Source of the DNA: Pseudoalteromonas luteoviolacea
GTDB taxonomy: Bacteria; Pseudomonadota; Gammaproteobacteria; Enterobacterales; Alteromonadaceae
DNA: 64,000 nt
NCBI RefSeq assembly: GCF_001750165.1
Contig: NZ_CP015412.1
Coordinates: 310,001 to 374,000 of the forward strand
Direction: 5' to 3'
The translations under genes were made by a program, and so were the position numbers. Shown here piece after piece: positions 1 through 10,451 of the stretch; position 1 is the first letter of the stretch, and each line of letters begins with the position of its first letter. Below the pieces are notes generated by a model, which saw only the letters and a program-made list of their open reading frames with translations, did no database searches and was not told where the DNA came from.

Positions 1-711
1 CGTATAGACCATGTGATGTCATTGAGACGTTTATGGTGGTGCTTTACTCATGAAGGGCGAGAGCTGGGTTGTTATGTTTATTATCCATTTGATTACCTGT
101 TGGCGATACTCAAAATTGAGTCACACTTGCATCGTTCACTTGTTATAGGCGAAGACTTAGGTGTTGTGCCACCTGAAGTAACCAAAGCACTCGACGAGTC
201 TGCTATTTTTGGAAATACACTCTTTTATTTTGAAAAGAATCATGAGGGAGAATTTAAGGCCTGTGCGCAGCTTAGAGAAAAGGCCTTAATTATGGTTGCC
301 AACCACGATGTACCGCCATTTCATGGCTGGTGGACGGGGAAAGACATCGATATAAAGCTTGAGTATGGTCTCATTGATGACTCTCAGTCTGGTGATCAAA
401 AGCATGCTCGTGCGATAGAGAAGCAGCGATTAGTTAAGTGGTTAACTGAGCATGATGGCTCAGAATTCCAGTCAAATTCACTTAGTCAAGATGTATACAG
501 AGCGATCATGCGAATATTGGCAAAAAGCCCGAGCCAGCTGTTAGCGATTCAGTTAGATGATCTGGATTTGCAAGCATTCCCCGTAAATATCCCAGGTACG
601 AATAAGGAATACCCCAACTGGCGTCGTAAATTAAATCATGAACTTGATGAGTTATTCGAATTTAATAAAGATTTTATTCAGCATCTCAGTGCAATCAGGA
701 AGCAGCAATGA
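1..711 (+). CDS. malQ: 4-alpha-glucanotransferase (amylomaltase), 3' part
   Basis: This is the C-terminal part of a GH77 amylomaltase, which transfers alpha-1,4-glucan segments between maltodextrins in the cytoplasm. The frame is open from base 1 and begins inside the motif RIDHVMSLRRLWW, so the gene starts outside the window. GEDLGVVP carries the expected acid/base glutamate and NHDVPPFHGWW the conserved aspartate region. The stop overlaps the glgB start by 4 bases (ATGA), so it belongs to the glycogen operon and should recycle the short oligosaccharides left by GlgP and GlgX. Identity is secure; only the N-terminal half is missing. Confidence 0.93.
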   Translation, partial: RIDHVMSLRRLWWCFTHEGRELGCYVYYPFDYLLAILKIESHLHRSLVIGEDLGVVPPEVTKALDESAIFGNTLFYFEKNHEGEFKACAQLREKALIMVANHDVPPFHGWWTGKDIDIKLEYGLIDDSQSGDQKHARAIEKQRLVKWLTEHDGSEFQSNSLSQDVYRAIMRILAKSPSQLLAIQLDDLDLQAFPVNIPGTNKEYPNWRRKLNHELDELFEFNKDFIQHLSAIRKQQ

Positions 712-2945
712 ATACCGTAAGTAAAAATGTTGAGATTTTAGAAGATTACACAGACCAAGTGAGTGCCTTACAATCCGGCACATTTTCGGATCCATTTAAT
801 TTTTTGGGCCCTCACATTGTAAAGGTTGGGTCGAAAGCATATACAGTGTTACGTGTTTTTATTCCAAGCGCCCGCAATGTCTCCGTTGTATTAAACAAAA
901 AAGCGAAGACAATGGTGCGTTATTTAGAAACTGACTTATTCACCCTCGTACTAAATACTGAGCTAGATAGTAGAAATTACCAAATAAAAGTAGAGTTTGA
1001 GTCTGGTTCTTTCCTTTTTGATGACGTTTATAGCTTTAGCAGTGCGCTGGATGAAGATGCTATGTATCTATTTAATGAAGGGACATTGGAGCATGGGTAC
1101 GAACATTTTGGCGCACGGTTTATTGAACATCAGGGCTCACAGGGGGTTCAGTTTAGTGTTTGGGCGCCCAACGCAAAAAGTGTGTCAGTCATTGGGGAGT
1201 TTAATTATTGGCAATCTAGCCAACATTTTATGCGTCATCACCCAGCTAGTGGAGTATGGGATTTATTTATTCCCAATTTATCAGAAGACAGTTGCTACAA
1301 ATTTTCCATCACCACGGTAAGTGGAGAGAAGCTTGAGAAAGCAGACCCTTATGCTAGAAAAATGCAGCAGGCACCAGGAACAGCGAGCGTACTGCAACAA
1401 AGTATAAATATACGGAATTTAGACGAAAAAAAATCGCAAGCACGTGCAAAACGTAATCATGTAGAGTCACCAATATCTATATATGAAGTGCACCTAGGTT
1501 CTTGGAAGCGCAGGCAGAGCGAGGGAAATCGTTATTTAACTTATCGAGAACTCGCCGATGATCTTATTCCATATGTGAAAAAGCTAGGGTTTTCCCATAT
1601 CCAGCTTATGCCCATTAGTGAGTTTCCCTTTGACGGTTCATGGGGTTATCAACCAGTAGGTTTATTTGCGCCGTCAAGTCGTTTTGGTTCTGTAGACGAC
1701 TTTTTGTATTTCAGTAAGGTTTGTAACGAGCAGGAAATAGGCCTTTTGCTAGATTGGGTGCCAGGTCACTTTCCGACAGATCCGCACGGCCTAAACCGCT
1801 TTGATGGTACGCACTTGTATGAACATGCTGACAAACGTCAAGGGTTTCATCCTGATTGGAACACCTGTGTTTTTAATTATGATAGGCCAGAAGTAAAAAG
1901 CTATTTGCTCTCTAATGCAAATTACTGGGTTTCAGAGTTTCAATTGGATGGGTTGCGAGTCGATGCAGTGGCATCCATGCTGTATTTGGACTACTCCAGA
2001 AATGACGGCGAGTGGGTAGCAAACCAATATGGGGGCAGAGAAAACCTCGGGGCAATAGATTGCTTACAAAGAAGCAATGCCGTTTGTTATAAAAACTCAC
2101 CTCATGCCATGATGGTTGCTGAAGAATCTACCGCCTGGCCAGGTGTAACACAAAGTGTTGACCATGGTGGGCTCGGATTCGGATACAAATGGAATATGGG
2201 TTGGATGAATGACAGCCTAGGTTATATGCAGCGAGATCCGATCCATAGAAAATTCCACCACCATGAAATGACGTTCTCAATGGCTTATGCATTTTCAGAA
2301 AATTACATTTTGCCATTAAGTCATGATGAGGTTGTACATGGTAAAGGGTCGTTATTGAGCAAAATGCCAGGGGATGATTGGCAGCAATTTGCCAGCCTTC
2401 GTGCTTATTATGGCTTTATGTATGCTCACCCGGGTAAAAAATTACTCTTTATGGGGAGTGAGTTGGCTCCAAGAGAAGAATGGGATCACAATCAACAACT
2501 CAATTGGTCTTTATTGGAAAGTGATGCTCACAGAGGGATATTTGAATCTGTTAAAGCGCTTAATACTGTTTATCACTCAACACCATCACTATATGAAGTC
2601 GATGGTTCGCCCTCTGGGTTTAGATGGATAGATTGCGACAATAGCGAGCAATCCATATTGAGCTTTGTGAGATATGGTAAGAAGCAGTCGGAGTTTATGG
2701 TTGTTGTGAGTCATTTTACGCCTCAGGTATTCCATCATTTCCGTTTGGGAGTGCCCAAAAGTGGCGTTTATCAAGTTGTTTTTAACTCGGACGAGCATCG
2801 TTTTTATGGTAGTGGCGTTAACGTTGTGGCTCATAAGCAGCAACTTGTTCAAAGTAAAGCGCTCCCTAGTCATGGCTTAGACAATAGTATTGAGATCACG
2901 ATACCACCTCTCAGTACTGTCTATTTAAAGTATATATCGGCATAA
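708..2945 (+). CDS. glgB: 1,4-alpha-glucan branching enzyme
   Basis: This GH13 enzyme makes alpha-1,6 branch points in glycogen. The 745 residues give the full-length bacterial form: two N-terminal beta-sandwich/CBM48 modules (about 20-240), a TIM barrel, and a C-terminal beta domain. Visible catalytic motifs are DGLRVDAVASMLYLDY (nucleophile Asp), AEESTAWP (acid/base Glu) and LSHDEVVHGKGSL (third Asp). It overlaps malQ by 4 bases and lies 2 bases before glgX, so translation is probably coupled. No frameshift or missing motif was seen. Confidence 0.97.
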   Translation: MNTVSKNVEILEDYTDQVSALQSGTFSDPFNFLGPHIVKVGSKAYTVLRVFIPSARNVSVVLNKKAKTMVRYLETDLFTLVLNTELDSRNYQIKVEFESGSFLFDDVYSFSSALDEDAMYLFNEGTLEHGYEHFGARFIEHQGSQGVQFSVWAPNAKSVSVIGEFNYWQSSQHFMRHHPASGVWDLFIPNLSEDSCYKFSITTVSGEKLEKADPYARKMQQAPGTASVLQQSINIRNLDEKKSQARAKRNHVESPISIYEVHLGSWKRRQSEGNRYLTYRELADDLIPYVKKLGFSHIQLMPISEFPFDGSWGYQPVGLFAPSSRFGSVDDFLYFSKVCNEQEIGLLLDWVPGHFPTDPHGLNRFDGTHLYEHADKRQGFHPDWNTCVFNYDRPEVKSYLLSNANYWVSEFQLDGLRVDAVASMLYLDYSRNDGEWVANQYGGRENLGAIDCLQRSNAVCYKNSPHAMMVAEESTAWPGVTQSVDHGGLGFGYKWNMGWMNDSLGYMQRDPIHRKFHHHEMTFSMAYAFSENYILPLSHDEVVHGKGSLLSKMPGDDWQQFASLRAYYGFMYAHPGKKLLFMGSELAPREEWDHNQQLNWSLLESDAHRGIFESVKALNTVYHSTPSLYEVDGSPSGFRWIDCDNSEQSILSFVRYGKKQSEFMVVVSHFTPQVFHHFRLGVPKSGVYQVVFNSDEHRFYGSGVNVVAHKQQLVQSKALPSHGLDNSIEITIPPLSTVYLKYISA

Positions 2946-2947
2946 GC

Positions 2948-4999
2948 ATGGTTATATCTCATAAAGGTAATATGTTTCCTCTTGGCAGCACTGTCACTGA
3001 GGCGGGTGTTAACTTTGCTATCTACGCCCCACATGCAGACAAAGTGTGTCTTTGCCTCTTTGATGGTTTTGGCAGATGTGAGCGAGACAGGATTGACATG
3101 TTTATCCACGAAGGGGGCGTGTGGAGTGTTTTTGTAGACTCTCTTAAGGAGGGGGCTCTCTATGGTTATCGGGTGAATGGCCCATATGACCTTTCAGATG
3201 GACATTTTTTTAATTTTAATAAACTGCTTCTCGACCCTTATGCAAAAGACTTTAGTGGTGAGTTTACTTGGAGCGAACGTCATTATTGCCATCTACCTGT
3301 TGGTGAGTTTAATACCTTAGACAATGCGATTGACATGCCCAAATGCAAGGTTATTAAAGAGCAACTGTATACAGGTAAAAAACCAAATATTGCCTGGTGT
3401 GATACGTTTATTTATGAGTGTCATGTGAAAGGCGCGACGCAACTGCACCCCGAAATTGAAAAATCCAAGGTTGGAAAGTTTGCCGCACTCGCGCAACCGG
3501 CTTTTTTGCAACACCTTAAGTCACTGGGTGTGACAGCGATAGAGCTGTTACCTGTGCACGCCTTTGTGAGTGAACAATTTTTAACCACTAAAGGGCTGCA
3601 AAATTACTGGGGGTACAACACTCTAAGCTTTTTTATTCCCCACAAATCTTACTGTGTAAATGGCGATATCAATGAGTTTAAAAGTATGGTTCGACAATTT
3701 CATGAACATGATATTGAGGTGATCATCGATGTTGTATACAACCATACTGCAGAAGGCGGCATTGATGGTCCTATGTTGTCCTTCAAGGGGCTAAATAATA
3801 ATGGATATTATCGAACATTAAACTCTTCAGAGTCTACTTACATCAATGATACGGGCTGTGGCAACACGGTGAATATTGATGACCCGCTCACATTAAAGCT
3901 CATTATGGATAGCCTCAGGTATTGGGTCGAGGTAATGGGAGTTGATGGGTTTAGGTTTGACTTAGCGACAATACTTGGACGCACCTCAGAAGGTTTTTCG
4001 AGTCGACACTCATTTTTTCAAGCAATTTTACAAGACCCAGTTTTGTCTTCTGTGAAATTAATCGCAGAGCCTTGGGATGTAGGGCCAGGAGGTTATCAAC
4101 TAGGTGCATTCCCACCCCCTTGGCGAGAATGGAATGATAAATATCGTGATGTAGTTAGACGCTTTTGGCGAGGTGATGGTGGGACATTACCTGAACTTGC
4201 AAAGCGGATCCATGGCTCTAACGACTTGTTCGAGCATAATCAAAGGGGACCGCTTAATTCAATTAACTTTTTGACTAGTCATGATGGTTACAGTCTTGCG
4301 GATTGGACAAGCTTTGAGCATAAACACAACGAAGCAAATGGCGAACACAATCGCGATGGACATAGCGAAAATTATTCGTTTAATTGCGGGGTTGAAGGCG
4401 TAACAAGTGATAATGAAGTCAATAGCCTACGTCTTAAGGTGCAATTGAATGCATTGGCCACCCTGTTTTTGTCAAAGGGGGTGCCAATGATGGCTGCTGG
4501 GACAGAGTTGAATCATACTCAGCTCGGAAATAATAACGCTTACTGTCAAGATAATGAGGTGAGTTGGTTAGATTGGTCAGGTCAAAACATGACTCAATCG
4601 CTGAGTCAGTCTATTTCCGAACTAATGAAATTAAGAAAACAATTAAGTGTGTTTCAGCATCCATTTTTTGTCCATGCCGATGATGAACGATTTTCGGTAG
4701 AGTGGCTAAATAAAGAAATGCTTCCAATGAGTGAAAGTGATTGGCACGACGAAGAGAACAAAACTCTCATGTATGTCCTTGCTGATAAGCTCAAATCAAA
4801 AGCGGTGATGGTCATTTTAAATGCTGATACACAGCACTTATCGATATCGTTGCCTATTTCTCCCTTTTCTAGCAGCTGGGAATGTTTGTTTACGTCAGAG
4901 CAAGCTTATGACGCAAATATAGTTCCTATCTCTTTTTGTCTAACTGGACAGAGTGCCTGGGTACTCGTATCAAATTTAGAGGAAAACACGAATGACTGA
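2948..4999 (+). CDS. glgX: Glycogen debranching enzyme (isoamylase type)
   Basis: GH13 isoamylase-type debrancher that hydrolyses alpha-1,6 bonds in phosphorylase limit dextrin. The 683 residues begin with a CBM48-like domain (MFPLGSTVTEAGVNFAIYAPHADKV), followed by the barrel with DVVYNHTAEG, DGFRFDLATILGR (Asp nucleophile), IAEPWDVGPGGYQLGAFP (Glu) and NFLTSHDGYSLAD (Asp). The AEPWD and GAFPPPWREWND strings separate it from GlgB and pullulanases. It overlaps glgP by 8 bases, placing debranching and phosphorolysis in the same translation unit. Confidence 0.96.
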   Translation: MVISHKGNMFPLGSTVTEAGVNFAIYAPHADKVCLCLFDGFGRCERDRIDMFIHEGGVWSVFVDSLKEGALYGYRVNGPYDLSDGHFFNFNKLLLDPYAKDFSGEFTWSERHYCHLPVGEFNTLDNAIDMPKCKVIKEQLYTGKKPNIAWCDTFIYECHVKGATQLHPEIEKSKVGKFAALAQPAFLQHLKSLGVTAIELLPVHAFVSEQFLTTKGLQNYWGYNTLSFFIPHKSYCVNGDINEFKSMVRQFHEHDIEVIIDVVYNHTAEGGIDGPMLSFKGLNNNGYYRTLNSSESTYINDTGCGNTVNIDDPLTLKLIMDSLRYWVEVMGVDGFRFDLATILGRTSEGFSSRHSFFQAILQDPVLSSVKLIAEPWDVGPGGYQLGAFPPPWREWNDKYRDVVRRFWRGDGGTLPELAKRIHGSNDLFEHNQRGPLNSINFLTSHDGYSLADWTSFEHKHNEANGEHNRDGHSENYSFNCGVEGVTSDNEVNSLRLKVQLNALATLFLSKGVPMMAAGTELNHTQLGNNNAYCQDNEVSWLDWSGQNMTQSLSQSISELMKLRKQLSVFQHPFFVHADDERFSVEWLNKEMLPMSESDWHDEENKTLMYVLADKLKSKAVMVILNADTQHLSISLPISPFSSSWECLFTSEQAYDANIVPISFCLTGQSAWVLVSNLEENTND

Positions 5000-7475
5000 C
5001 AAAAAGTCTAATGTGTGTGTTGTTAAACACTGGCAGGACGCGCCTAAGCTTAATGAAAGCGCACTAGCAGATGATTTAAATCGACATTTTTATTATACCT
5101 TAGGTCGCGATAGGGTCGGAGAGTCTAAGCACTATTTATTTCAAGCGCTAGCATTAACAATCAGAGATAGGATGGTGGCTCGATGCAGAGCTACTAATCA
5201 ACATTTATCGCAGCAAAAAACCAAAAAAGCGGCTTACCTTTCACTAGAATTTTTGATGGGCCGTGCATTGGGTAATGCAATTTTGAATTTAGATCTTGAA
5301 GAGCAAGTAAAGTCTGCACTCAAAGAATATGGTACAGATTTGGAAGAACTTGAGTCTGCTGAGCATGATGCTGGATTAGGGAACGGCGGTTTGGGAAGGC
5401 TTGCCGCATGCTTTTTAGACAGTTGTGCATCGTTAGCGTTACCGGTTGTCGGTTATGGTATTCGTTACGAATACGGGATGTTTAATCAATCAATCGAACA
5501 TGGTGTGCAAATAGAACAACCAGATAAATGGCTTAGAGAAGGTCACCCATGGGAGTTGAGCGCACCCGAGCAAGCTAAAGTTGTTAAGTTTTTCGGCAAC
5601 GTAGAAATTCTTACTGACAAACATGGTCGTACGCACCACCAATGGGTCAACTCACAAGATGTATTAGCTGTACCTTTTGATGTTCCAATTCCTGGTTATC
5701 GTAACGGAGTAGTCAATACACTTAGGCTCTGGAAAGCAGAAGCCACGGATGAATTTAACCTTAAAGAGTTTAACGCAGGTAGTTATTCAGAGGCTGTGGC
5801 TAAGAAAAATTTGGCTGAGCAAATTACCATGGTGTTATATCCAAATGATGCCAGCGAAAATGGTAAAGAGCTGCGATTGCGACAGCAGTACTTTTTATCA
5901 AGTGCAAGTTTGCAAGATATTTTACACCAATGGACTGAACAGCATGGTACCGATTTTAGTGATTTTGCTCAATATCATGTATTTCAGCTTAATGATACTC
6001 ACCCCAGTGTCGCCGTTGCTGAACTAATGCGCTTACTACTCGATGAATATGAACTCGAATGGGAGCAAGCTTGGGAAATTACGACCACGACTATGGCTTA
6101 TACAAACCACACCTTATTACCAGAAGCCTTGGAAAAATGGTCGGTATCTTTATTTAGCCGCCTACTTCCAAGAGTGCTTGAGATCATTTACGAAATTAAT
6201 GCTCGGTTTTTGGCAGAAGTGGCACTGAAGTGGCCTGGAGATGTGGAAAAACAAAGACAACTTTCTTTGATTGAGGAAGGACCAGAACCACAAATTAGAA
6301 TGGCATATTTAGCCATTGTGGGTAGCTTTTCTGTAAATGGTGTCGCCGCTCTGCATACTGAACTGCTCAAATCCGGACTGTTTAATACCTTTTATAATTT
6401 GTGGCCCAAAAAGTTTAATAATAAAACAAATGGCGTAACACCGAGAAGGTGGCTTGCGCATTGCAATCCAGATTTAGCGGTATTAATCACCGATAAAATA
6501 GGCGAAGGGTGGCAAGCTGATTTTTCAGAGATCAGTTCGATCAGAAGGTATTACGATAAACCAGCTTTTCAGGCGCAGTGGCAAAAAGTTAAGGAGTCTA
6601 ACAAGGAAAAATTAGCTAACTTGGTCAAAGCACGCTGTGGTGTTGAGTTCGATACAAGCATGATATTTGATGTGCAAGTGAAACGAATTCATGAATATAA
6701 ACGCCAACTTTTAAACATTTTGCATGTTATTGCATTATATGACCAGATCCGTCGAGGCGAGGTAAAAGATATTGTGCCTAGGTGTGTTTTATTTGGTGGC
6801 AAAGCAGCACCAGGTTATTACATGGCTAAGCTAATTATTAAACTTATTAATAATGTGGCAAATGTGGTCAATAAAGATAGTGCAGCCAAGCCTTACTTAA
6901 GAGTCGCTTTTTTACCAAATTATAATGTAACCGCAATGGAAACTATCTGTGCGGCCACTGACCTGTCCCAACAAATATCCACAGCTGGTAAAGAAGCCAG
7001 TGGGACGGGAAATATGAAATTCATGATGAACGGTGCGGTGACTATTGGTACGCTGGATGGTGCAAATATAGAAATTAGAGAACAGGTTGGAGATGATAAT
7101 TTCTTTTTGTTTGGGGTGACAGCAGATCAAGCTAGTCAGGTAAGGCAGCATTATGACCCGGTAAGTATTATCGAAGCCTTTGAACCATTGAGAAATGCAA
7201 TGAAATTGCTTGAAAGTGGCCATTTTAATCTATTTGAACCTAATATTTTCAATGATATAACCGCATCAATTACGAGTCCAAATGACCCGTGGCTGGTTGC
7301 TCAAGATTTTGAAAGTTATTTTGAAGCCCAAAAGCGGGCTGCAAAAAGTTATACGAATAAAACACTGTGGAATCGTATGAGTATTTTAAATACTGCGGCT
7401 AGTGGCACTTTTTCTAGCGATCGTACTATTTCTCAGTACAGCGAAGAGATTTGGCGATTGAAACCAATGCAGTAA
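4992..7475 (+). CDS. glgP: Glycogen/starch/alpha-glucan phosphorylase
   Basis: GT35 phosphorylase that releases glucose-1-phosphate from glycogen with pyridoxal phosphate. At 827 residues it is standard length. The PLP region KEASGTGNMKFMMNGA is intact, as are the N-terminal AYLSLEFLMGRALGNAI, the glycine loop GLGNGGLGRLAACFLDS and the KRIHEYKRQLLNIL motif. The start lies inside the end of glgX, and 30 bases separate it from glgC. With glgX and malQ it forms the degradative half of an operon that also contains the synthetic half. Confidence 0.97.
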   Translation: MTDKKSNVCVVKHWQDAPKLNESALADDLNRHFYYTLGRDRVGESKHYLFQALALTIRDRMVARCRATNQHLSQQKTKKAAYLSLEFLMGRALGNAILNLDLEEQVKSALKEYGTDLEELESAEHDAGLGNGGLGRLAACFLDSCASLALPVVGYGIRYEYGMFNQSIEHGVQIEQPDKWLREGHPWELSAPEQAKVVKFFGNVEILTDKHGRTHHQWVNSQDVLAVPFDVPIPGYRNGVVNTLRLWKAEATDEFNLKEFNAGSYSEAVAKKNLAEQITMVLYPNDASENGKELRLRQQYFLSSASLQDILHQWTEQHGTDFSDFAQYHVFQLNDTHPSVAVAELMRLLLDEYELEWEQAWEITTTTMAYTNHTLLPEALEKWSVSLFSRLLPRVLEIIYEINARFLAEVALKWPGDVEKQRQLSLIEEGPEPQIRMAYLAIVGSFSVNGVAALHTELLKSGLFNTFYNLWPKKFNNKTNGVTPRRWLAHCNPDLAVLITDKIGEGWQADFSEISSIRRYYDKPAFQAQWQKVKESNKEKLANLVKARCGVEFDTSMIFDVQVKRIHEYKRQLLNILHVIALYDQIRRGEVKDIVPRCVLFGGKAAPGYYMAKLIIKLINNVANVVNKDSAAKPYLRVAFLPNYNVTAMETICAATDLSQQISTAGKEASGTGNMKFMMNGAVTIGTLDGANIEIREQVGDDNFFLFGVTADQASQVRQHYDPVSIIEAFEPLRNAMKLLESGHFNLFEPNIFNDITASITSPNDPWLVAQDFESYFEAQKRAAKSYTNKTLWNRMSILNTAASGTFSSDRTISQYSEEIWRLKPMQ

Positions 7476-7505
7476 CCGCCTTGAACAATAATATGGAGAT
7501 AAGAA

Positions 7506-8804
7506 ATGCCGAGTTATGCAAACCGTTATATAAGTAACCTGACAAGAGACACTTATGCATTGATCCTTGCAGGTGGACGTGGCAGTCGGTTGCACGAATT
7601 AACCGACTGGCGTGCAAAGCCAGCGGTGTACTTTGGTGGTAAGCACAGAATCATTGATTTCCCGCTGTCTAATTGTATTAATTCAGGAATACGCCGAGTT
7701 GGAATTGCAACACAATATAAGTCTCACTCGCTTATAAGGCATGTAAATAGAGCGTGGGGTCACTTTAAAAAGGAATTGGGGGAGTCTGTAGAAATTCTAC
7801 CTGCATCACAGCGTTATGGCGATGAATGGTATTGCGGCACTGCGGATGCAGTATTTCAGAATATGGACATAATTCGCCATGAACTGCCAAAATACGTCAT
7901 GATCTTGTCAGGCGATCATGTGTATAGAATGGATTATGGTGCATTGATTGCGAAACACGTAGAAACTGGCGCAGATATGACGGTTTGTTGCATTGAGGTT
8001 GATTGTGATGAAGCGGCTAATACGTTCGGTGTAATGACTGTAGATGAAGGTAAACGGGTGCGTCGATTTGATGAAAAGCCAGCTGAGCCGACTTCTATTC
8101 CAGGTAAGCCAGGTACTTGCTTAGCTTCTATGGGGAACTATGTGTTTAATACTGAGTTTTTATTTGAGCAGTTAAAACGGGATGCTCAAAGAGAGGGCTC
8201 AGGTCGTGATTTCGGACATGATATCATTCCATCCATCATCGAAGAGCATAATGTGTTTGCATTTCCATTTAGAGATCCTAGCCATCCAGGACAGCCATAT
8301 TGGCGAGATGTAGGTACCATTGATTCATTTTGGGAAGCGAATATGGAGTTGGTGTCTGTTCAACCTCAACTTGACTTGTATGACCCGTCTTGGCCTATTT
8401 GGACTTATCAAGAGCAGCTTCCGCCTGCCAAGTTTATCTTTGATGATGAAAATAGGCGTGGGATGGCGGTAGACTCTACTGTGTCAGGTGGTTGTATAAT
8501 ATCAGGCGCTGTTGTTCGTAAATCTCTATTATTTTCAAATGTTCATGTGCATTCTTATTGTGAAATAGAAGGTGCAGTTGTACTTCCAGGTGTTAAAATA
8601 AATCGTCATTGTAGGATTAAAAACGCGATTATTGACAGAAGCTGTGAGATACCGACAGGTATGAGGATTGGGTTTGATCCTGAAGAAGATCGCAGTAATG
8701 GTTTTAGAGTCTCAAATAAAGGAATCGTATTGGTTACTAGAGATATGCTTGCAGCCTTGCAAGCTAGCCAAAAGCCAAAAGAGTCAAGTTTGGAAAGTGC
8801 CTAA
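7506..8804 (+). CDS. glgC: Glucose-1-phosphate adenylyltransferase (ADP-glucose pyrophosphorylase)
   Basis: Makes ADP-glucose from ATP and glucose-1-phosphate, the committed step of bacterial glycogen synthesis. The 432 residues open with the nucleotidyltransferase signature LILAGGRGSRLHELTDWRAKPAV, followed by GGKHRIIDFPLSNC, the sugar-phosphate region PYWRDVGTIDSFWEANM, and a C-terminal left-handed beta-helix. A Shine-Dalgarno-like GGAG lies just before the ATG. The allosteric type cannot be judged by eye, but the sequence is of the E. coli/Vibrio kind. glgA follows after 9 bases. Confidence 0.96.
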   Translation: MPSYANRYISNLTRDTYALILAGGRGSRLHELTDWRAKPAVYFGGKHRIIDFPLSNCINSGIRRVGIATQYKSHSLIRHVNRAWGHFKKELGESVEILPASQRYGDEWYCGTADAVFQNMDIIRHELPKYVMILSGDHVYRMDYGALIAKHVETGADMTVCCIEVDCDEAANTFGVMTVDEGKRVRRFDEKPAEPTSIPGKPGTCLASMGNYVFNTEFLFEQLKRDAQREGSGRDFGHDIIPSIIEEHNVFAFPFRDPSHPGQPYWRDVGTIDSFWEANMELVSVQPQLDLYDPSWPIWTYQEQLPPAKFIFDDENRRGMAVDSTVSGGCIISGAVVRKSLLFSNVHVHSYCEIEGAVVLPGVKINRHCRIKNAIIDRSCEIPTGMRIGFDPEEDRSNGFRVSNKGIVLVTRDMLAALQASQKPKESSLESA

Positions 8805-8813
8805 GGTTATAAT

Positions 8814-10343
8814 ATGCATGTAGTAATGGTGGCAGCAGAAAATGATAGGCTGCCAAATTGCAAGGTTGGGGGAGTCGCGGATGTCATTCGTGATATCCCT
8901 TACGCTTTGTCTCGTCTAGATATTTGTACATCTGTAATTGTGCCCGATTACGGTCAAGCTAATGTAAACCGAGAGTTTATTGCCGATATTGCTGTGCCTT
9001 TTAAACAGCACCTCGAAACAGCGGTACTTTGGTTGGTTGAGAATAATGATGGAGTGTCGCAGTATGTCATATCCCACTCACTTTTCTCTGAGCATGGTGG
9101 CTCGGTTTATTGTAATGATGTGGACAGGCCGTTTTATACAGATTCTAATAAGTTTGCATTTTTTAGTGCAGCAGTGTGCGAAGTAATTGAACATGAGCTG
9201 ATCGGAAATGTTGATGTATTGCATTTGCATGACTGGCATGCCGCTTGTGTTTCCGTATTACGTCAGTTCAGTCCTCGCTTTAATGTACTTAAGCAAGTAA
9301 AAACCGTATTTACAGTCCATAATCTTGCTTTGCAAGGTGTTCGGCCATTCAATGGTGACGAGTCAAGTCTTGAAGCTTGGTTTCCAACGCTGAGCTATGA
9401 TGGGCAACTCATTTGCGATCATATTTACCCGCATTGCTTTAATCCAATGAGAGCTGCGATTGGTTTAGTAGATAAAGTGCACTTGGTGTCGCCTACATAC
9501 TGTAGTGAAGTGCAGAAAAGTAGTGACCATCAGGCAGGTTTTTTTGGTGGTGAAGGCTTAGAACATGATATGCAAATTGCTGCGAATAAAGGCAAACTTG
9601 TCGGGATTTTAAACGGGTGTGAGTATACTCAAGAACTACCTAAACCAAGGTGGGAAGACTTATTCAATAGCGCTGAATCAAATATCTTTAAATGGATGTC
9701 GAAGTCGACTGAGTTGAAAAGTGTTTATTACATTGCACATCAACGTTTGCTAGCATGGCAAAAAACACCTTGTGAGGGTCCTGTAGTAACTAGTGTGGGT
9801 CGGTTAACAAATCAAAAAGTATTTTTGCTCAAACAGCTCATTGATGGAGACATGGTGTTTGACCATTTGGCTAGAGCGCTTCAAGAGCAAAAGGGAAGAA
9901 TTATTGTACTTGGCTCTGGGGATCATGAACTGGAATATTTATTTGCACAAGTTATGGCTCGCAATGAAAATGTGCTTTACTTAAATGGTTACGGACAAGA
10001 GGTTGGTGATCTGATGTACGCATTGGGTGATCTGTTTTTAATGCCAAGCTCATTTGAGCCTTGCGGTATTAGCCAGATGTTGGCAATGAGAGCGGGGCAA
10101 CCCTGTTTAGTTAATGCGGTTGGGGGACTGGCGGATACCGTAACTGATAATGAAAATGGGTTTACTTTTTGTGGAGATAATATACAAAGCCAAGCTTATA
10201 ACTTAATAAATAGGTTTAAAGCTTGCATAAATGTATTTATCCATCACAGAGATGAGTATAATAGGATAGCCGCTGGTGCATCTATGAGTAGATTCACATG
10301 GGAACAAAGCGCTATTCAGTACAAGGAAAATTTATATGAGTAG
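8814..10343 (+). CDS. glgA: Glycogen synthase (ADP-glucose)
   Basis: GT5 glycogen synthase, extending alpha-1,4-glucan from ADP-glucose. The N-terminal substrate loop is CKVGGVADVIRDIP (K-x-G-G), and the C-terminal GT-B motif is PSSFEPCGISQMLAMRAGQPCLVNAVGGLADTV. The 509 residues are close to family length. An AAGGT ribosome site precedes the ATG, 9 bases after glgC. It is the last gene of the operon, and a perfect 10-bp hairpin overlaps its stop codon. Sequence around KVGGVAD is a little divergent from E. coli GlgA, but the essential motifs are present. Confidence 0.93.
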   Translation: MHVVMVAAENDRLPNCKVGGVADVIRDIPYALSRLDICTSVIVPDYGQANVNREFIADIAVPFKQHLETAVLWLVENNDGVSQYVISHSLFSEHGGSVYCNDVDRPFYTDSNKFAFFSAAVCEVIEHELIGNVDVLHLHDWHAACVSVLRQFSPRFNVLKQVKTVFTVHNLALQGVRPFNGDESSLEAWFPTLSYDGQLICDHIYPHCFNPMRAAIGLVDKVHLVSPTYCSEVQKSSDHQAGFFGGEGLEHDMQIAANKGKLVGILNGCEYTQELPKPRWEDLFNSAESNIFKWMSKSTELKSVYYIAHQRLLAWQKTPCEGPVVTSVGRLTNQKVFLLKQLIDGDMVFDHLARALQEQKGRIIVLGSGDHELEYLFAQVMARNENVLYLNGYGQEVGDLMYALGDLFLMPSSFEPCGISQMLAMRAGQPCLVNAVGGLADTVTDNENGFTFCGDNIQSQAYNLINRFKACINVFIHHRDEYNRIAAGASMSRFTWEQSAIQYKENLYE

Positions 10344-10359
10344 ATAGTAATCTACTCAT
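10336..10359 (+). terminator. Hairpin at the end of the glycogen operon
   Basis: ATGAGTAGAT and ATCTACTCAT form a perfect 10-bp stem with loop AGTA, overlapping the glgA stop codon. It lacks a strong T-tract, so it may be a weak terminator or an mRNA 3' stabilising structure rather than a classical intrinsic terminator. Confidence 0.45.
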
Positions 10360-10451
10360 CCTAGTGTTACGAAACTAGTACTTTAATGTTTTAGTTTGAT
10401 TTTATTTATAAGAAATTCGGGTTAAAATAATAAAAAAGCATAAAACAAAAG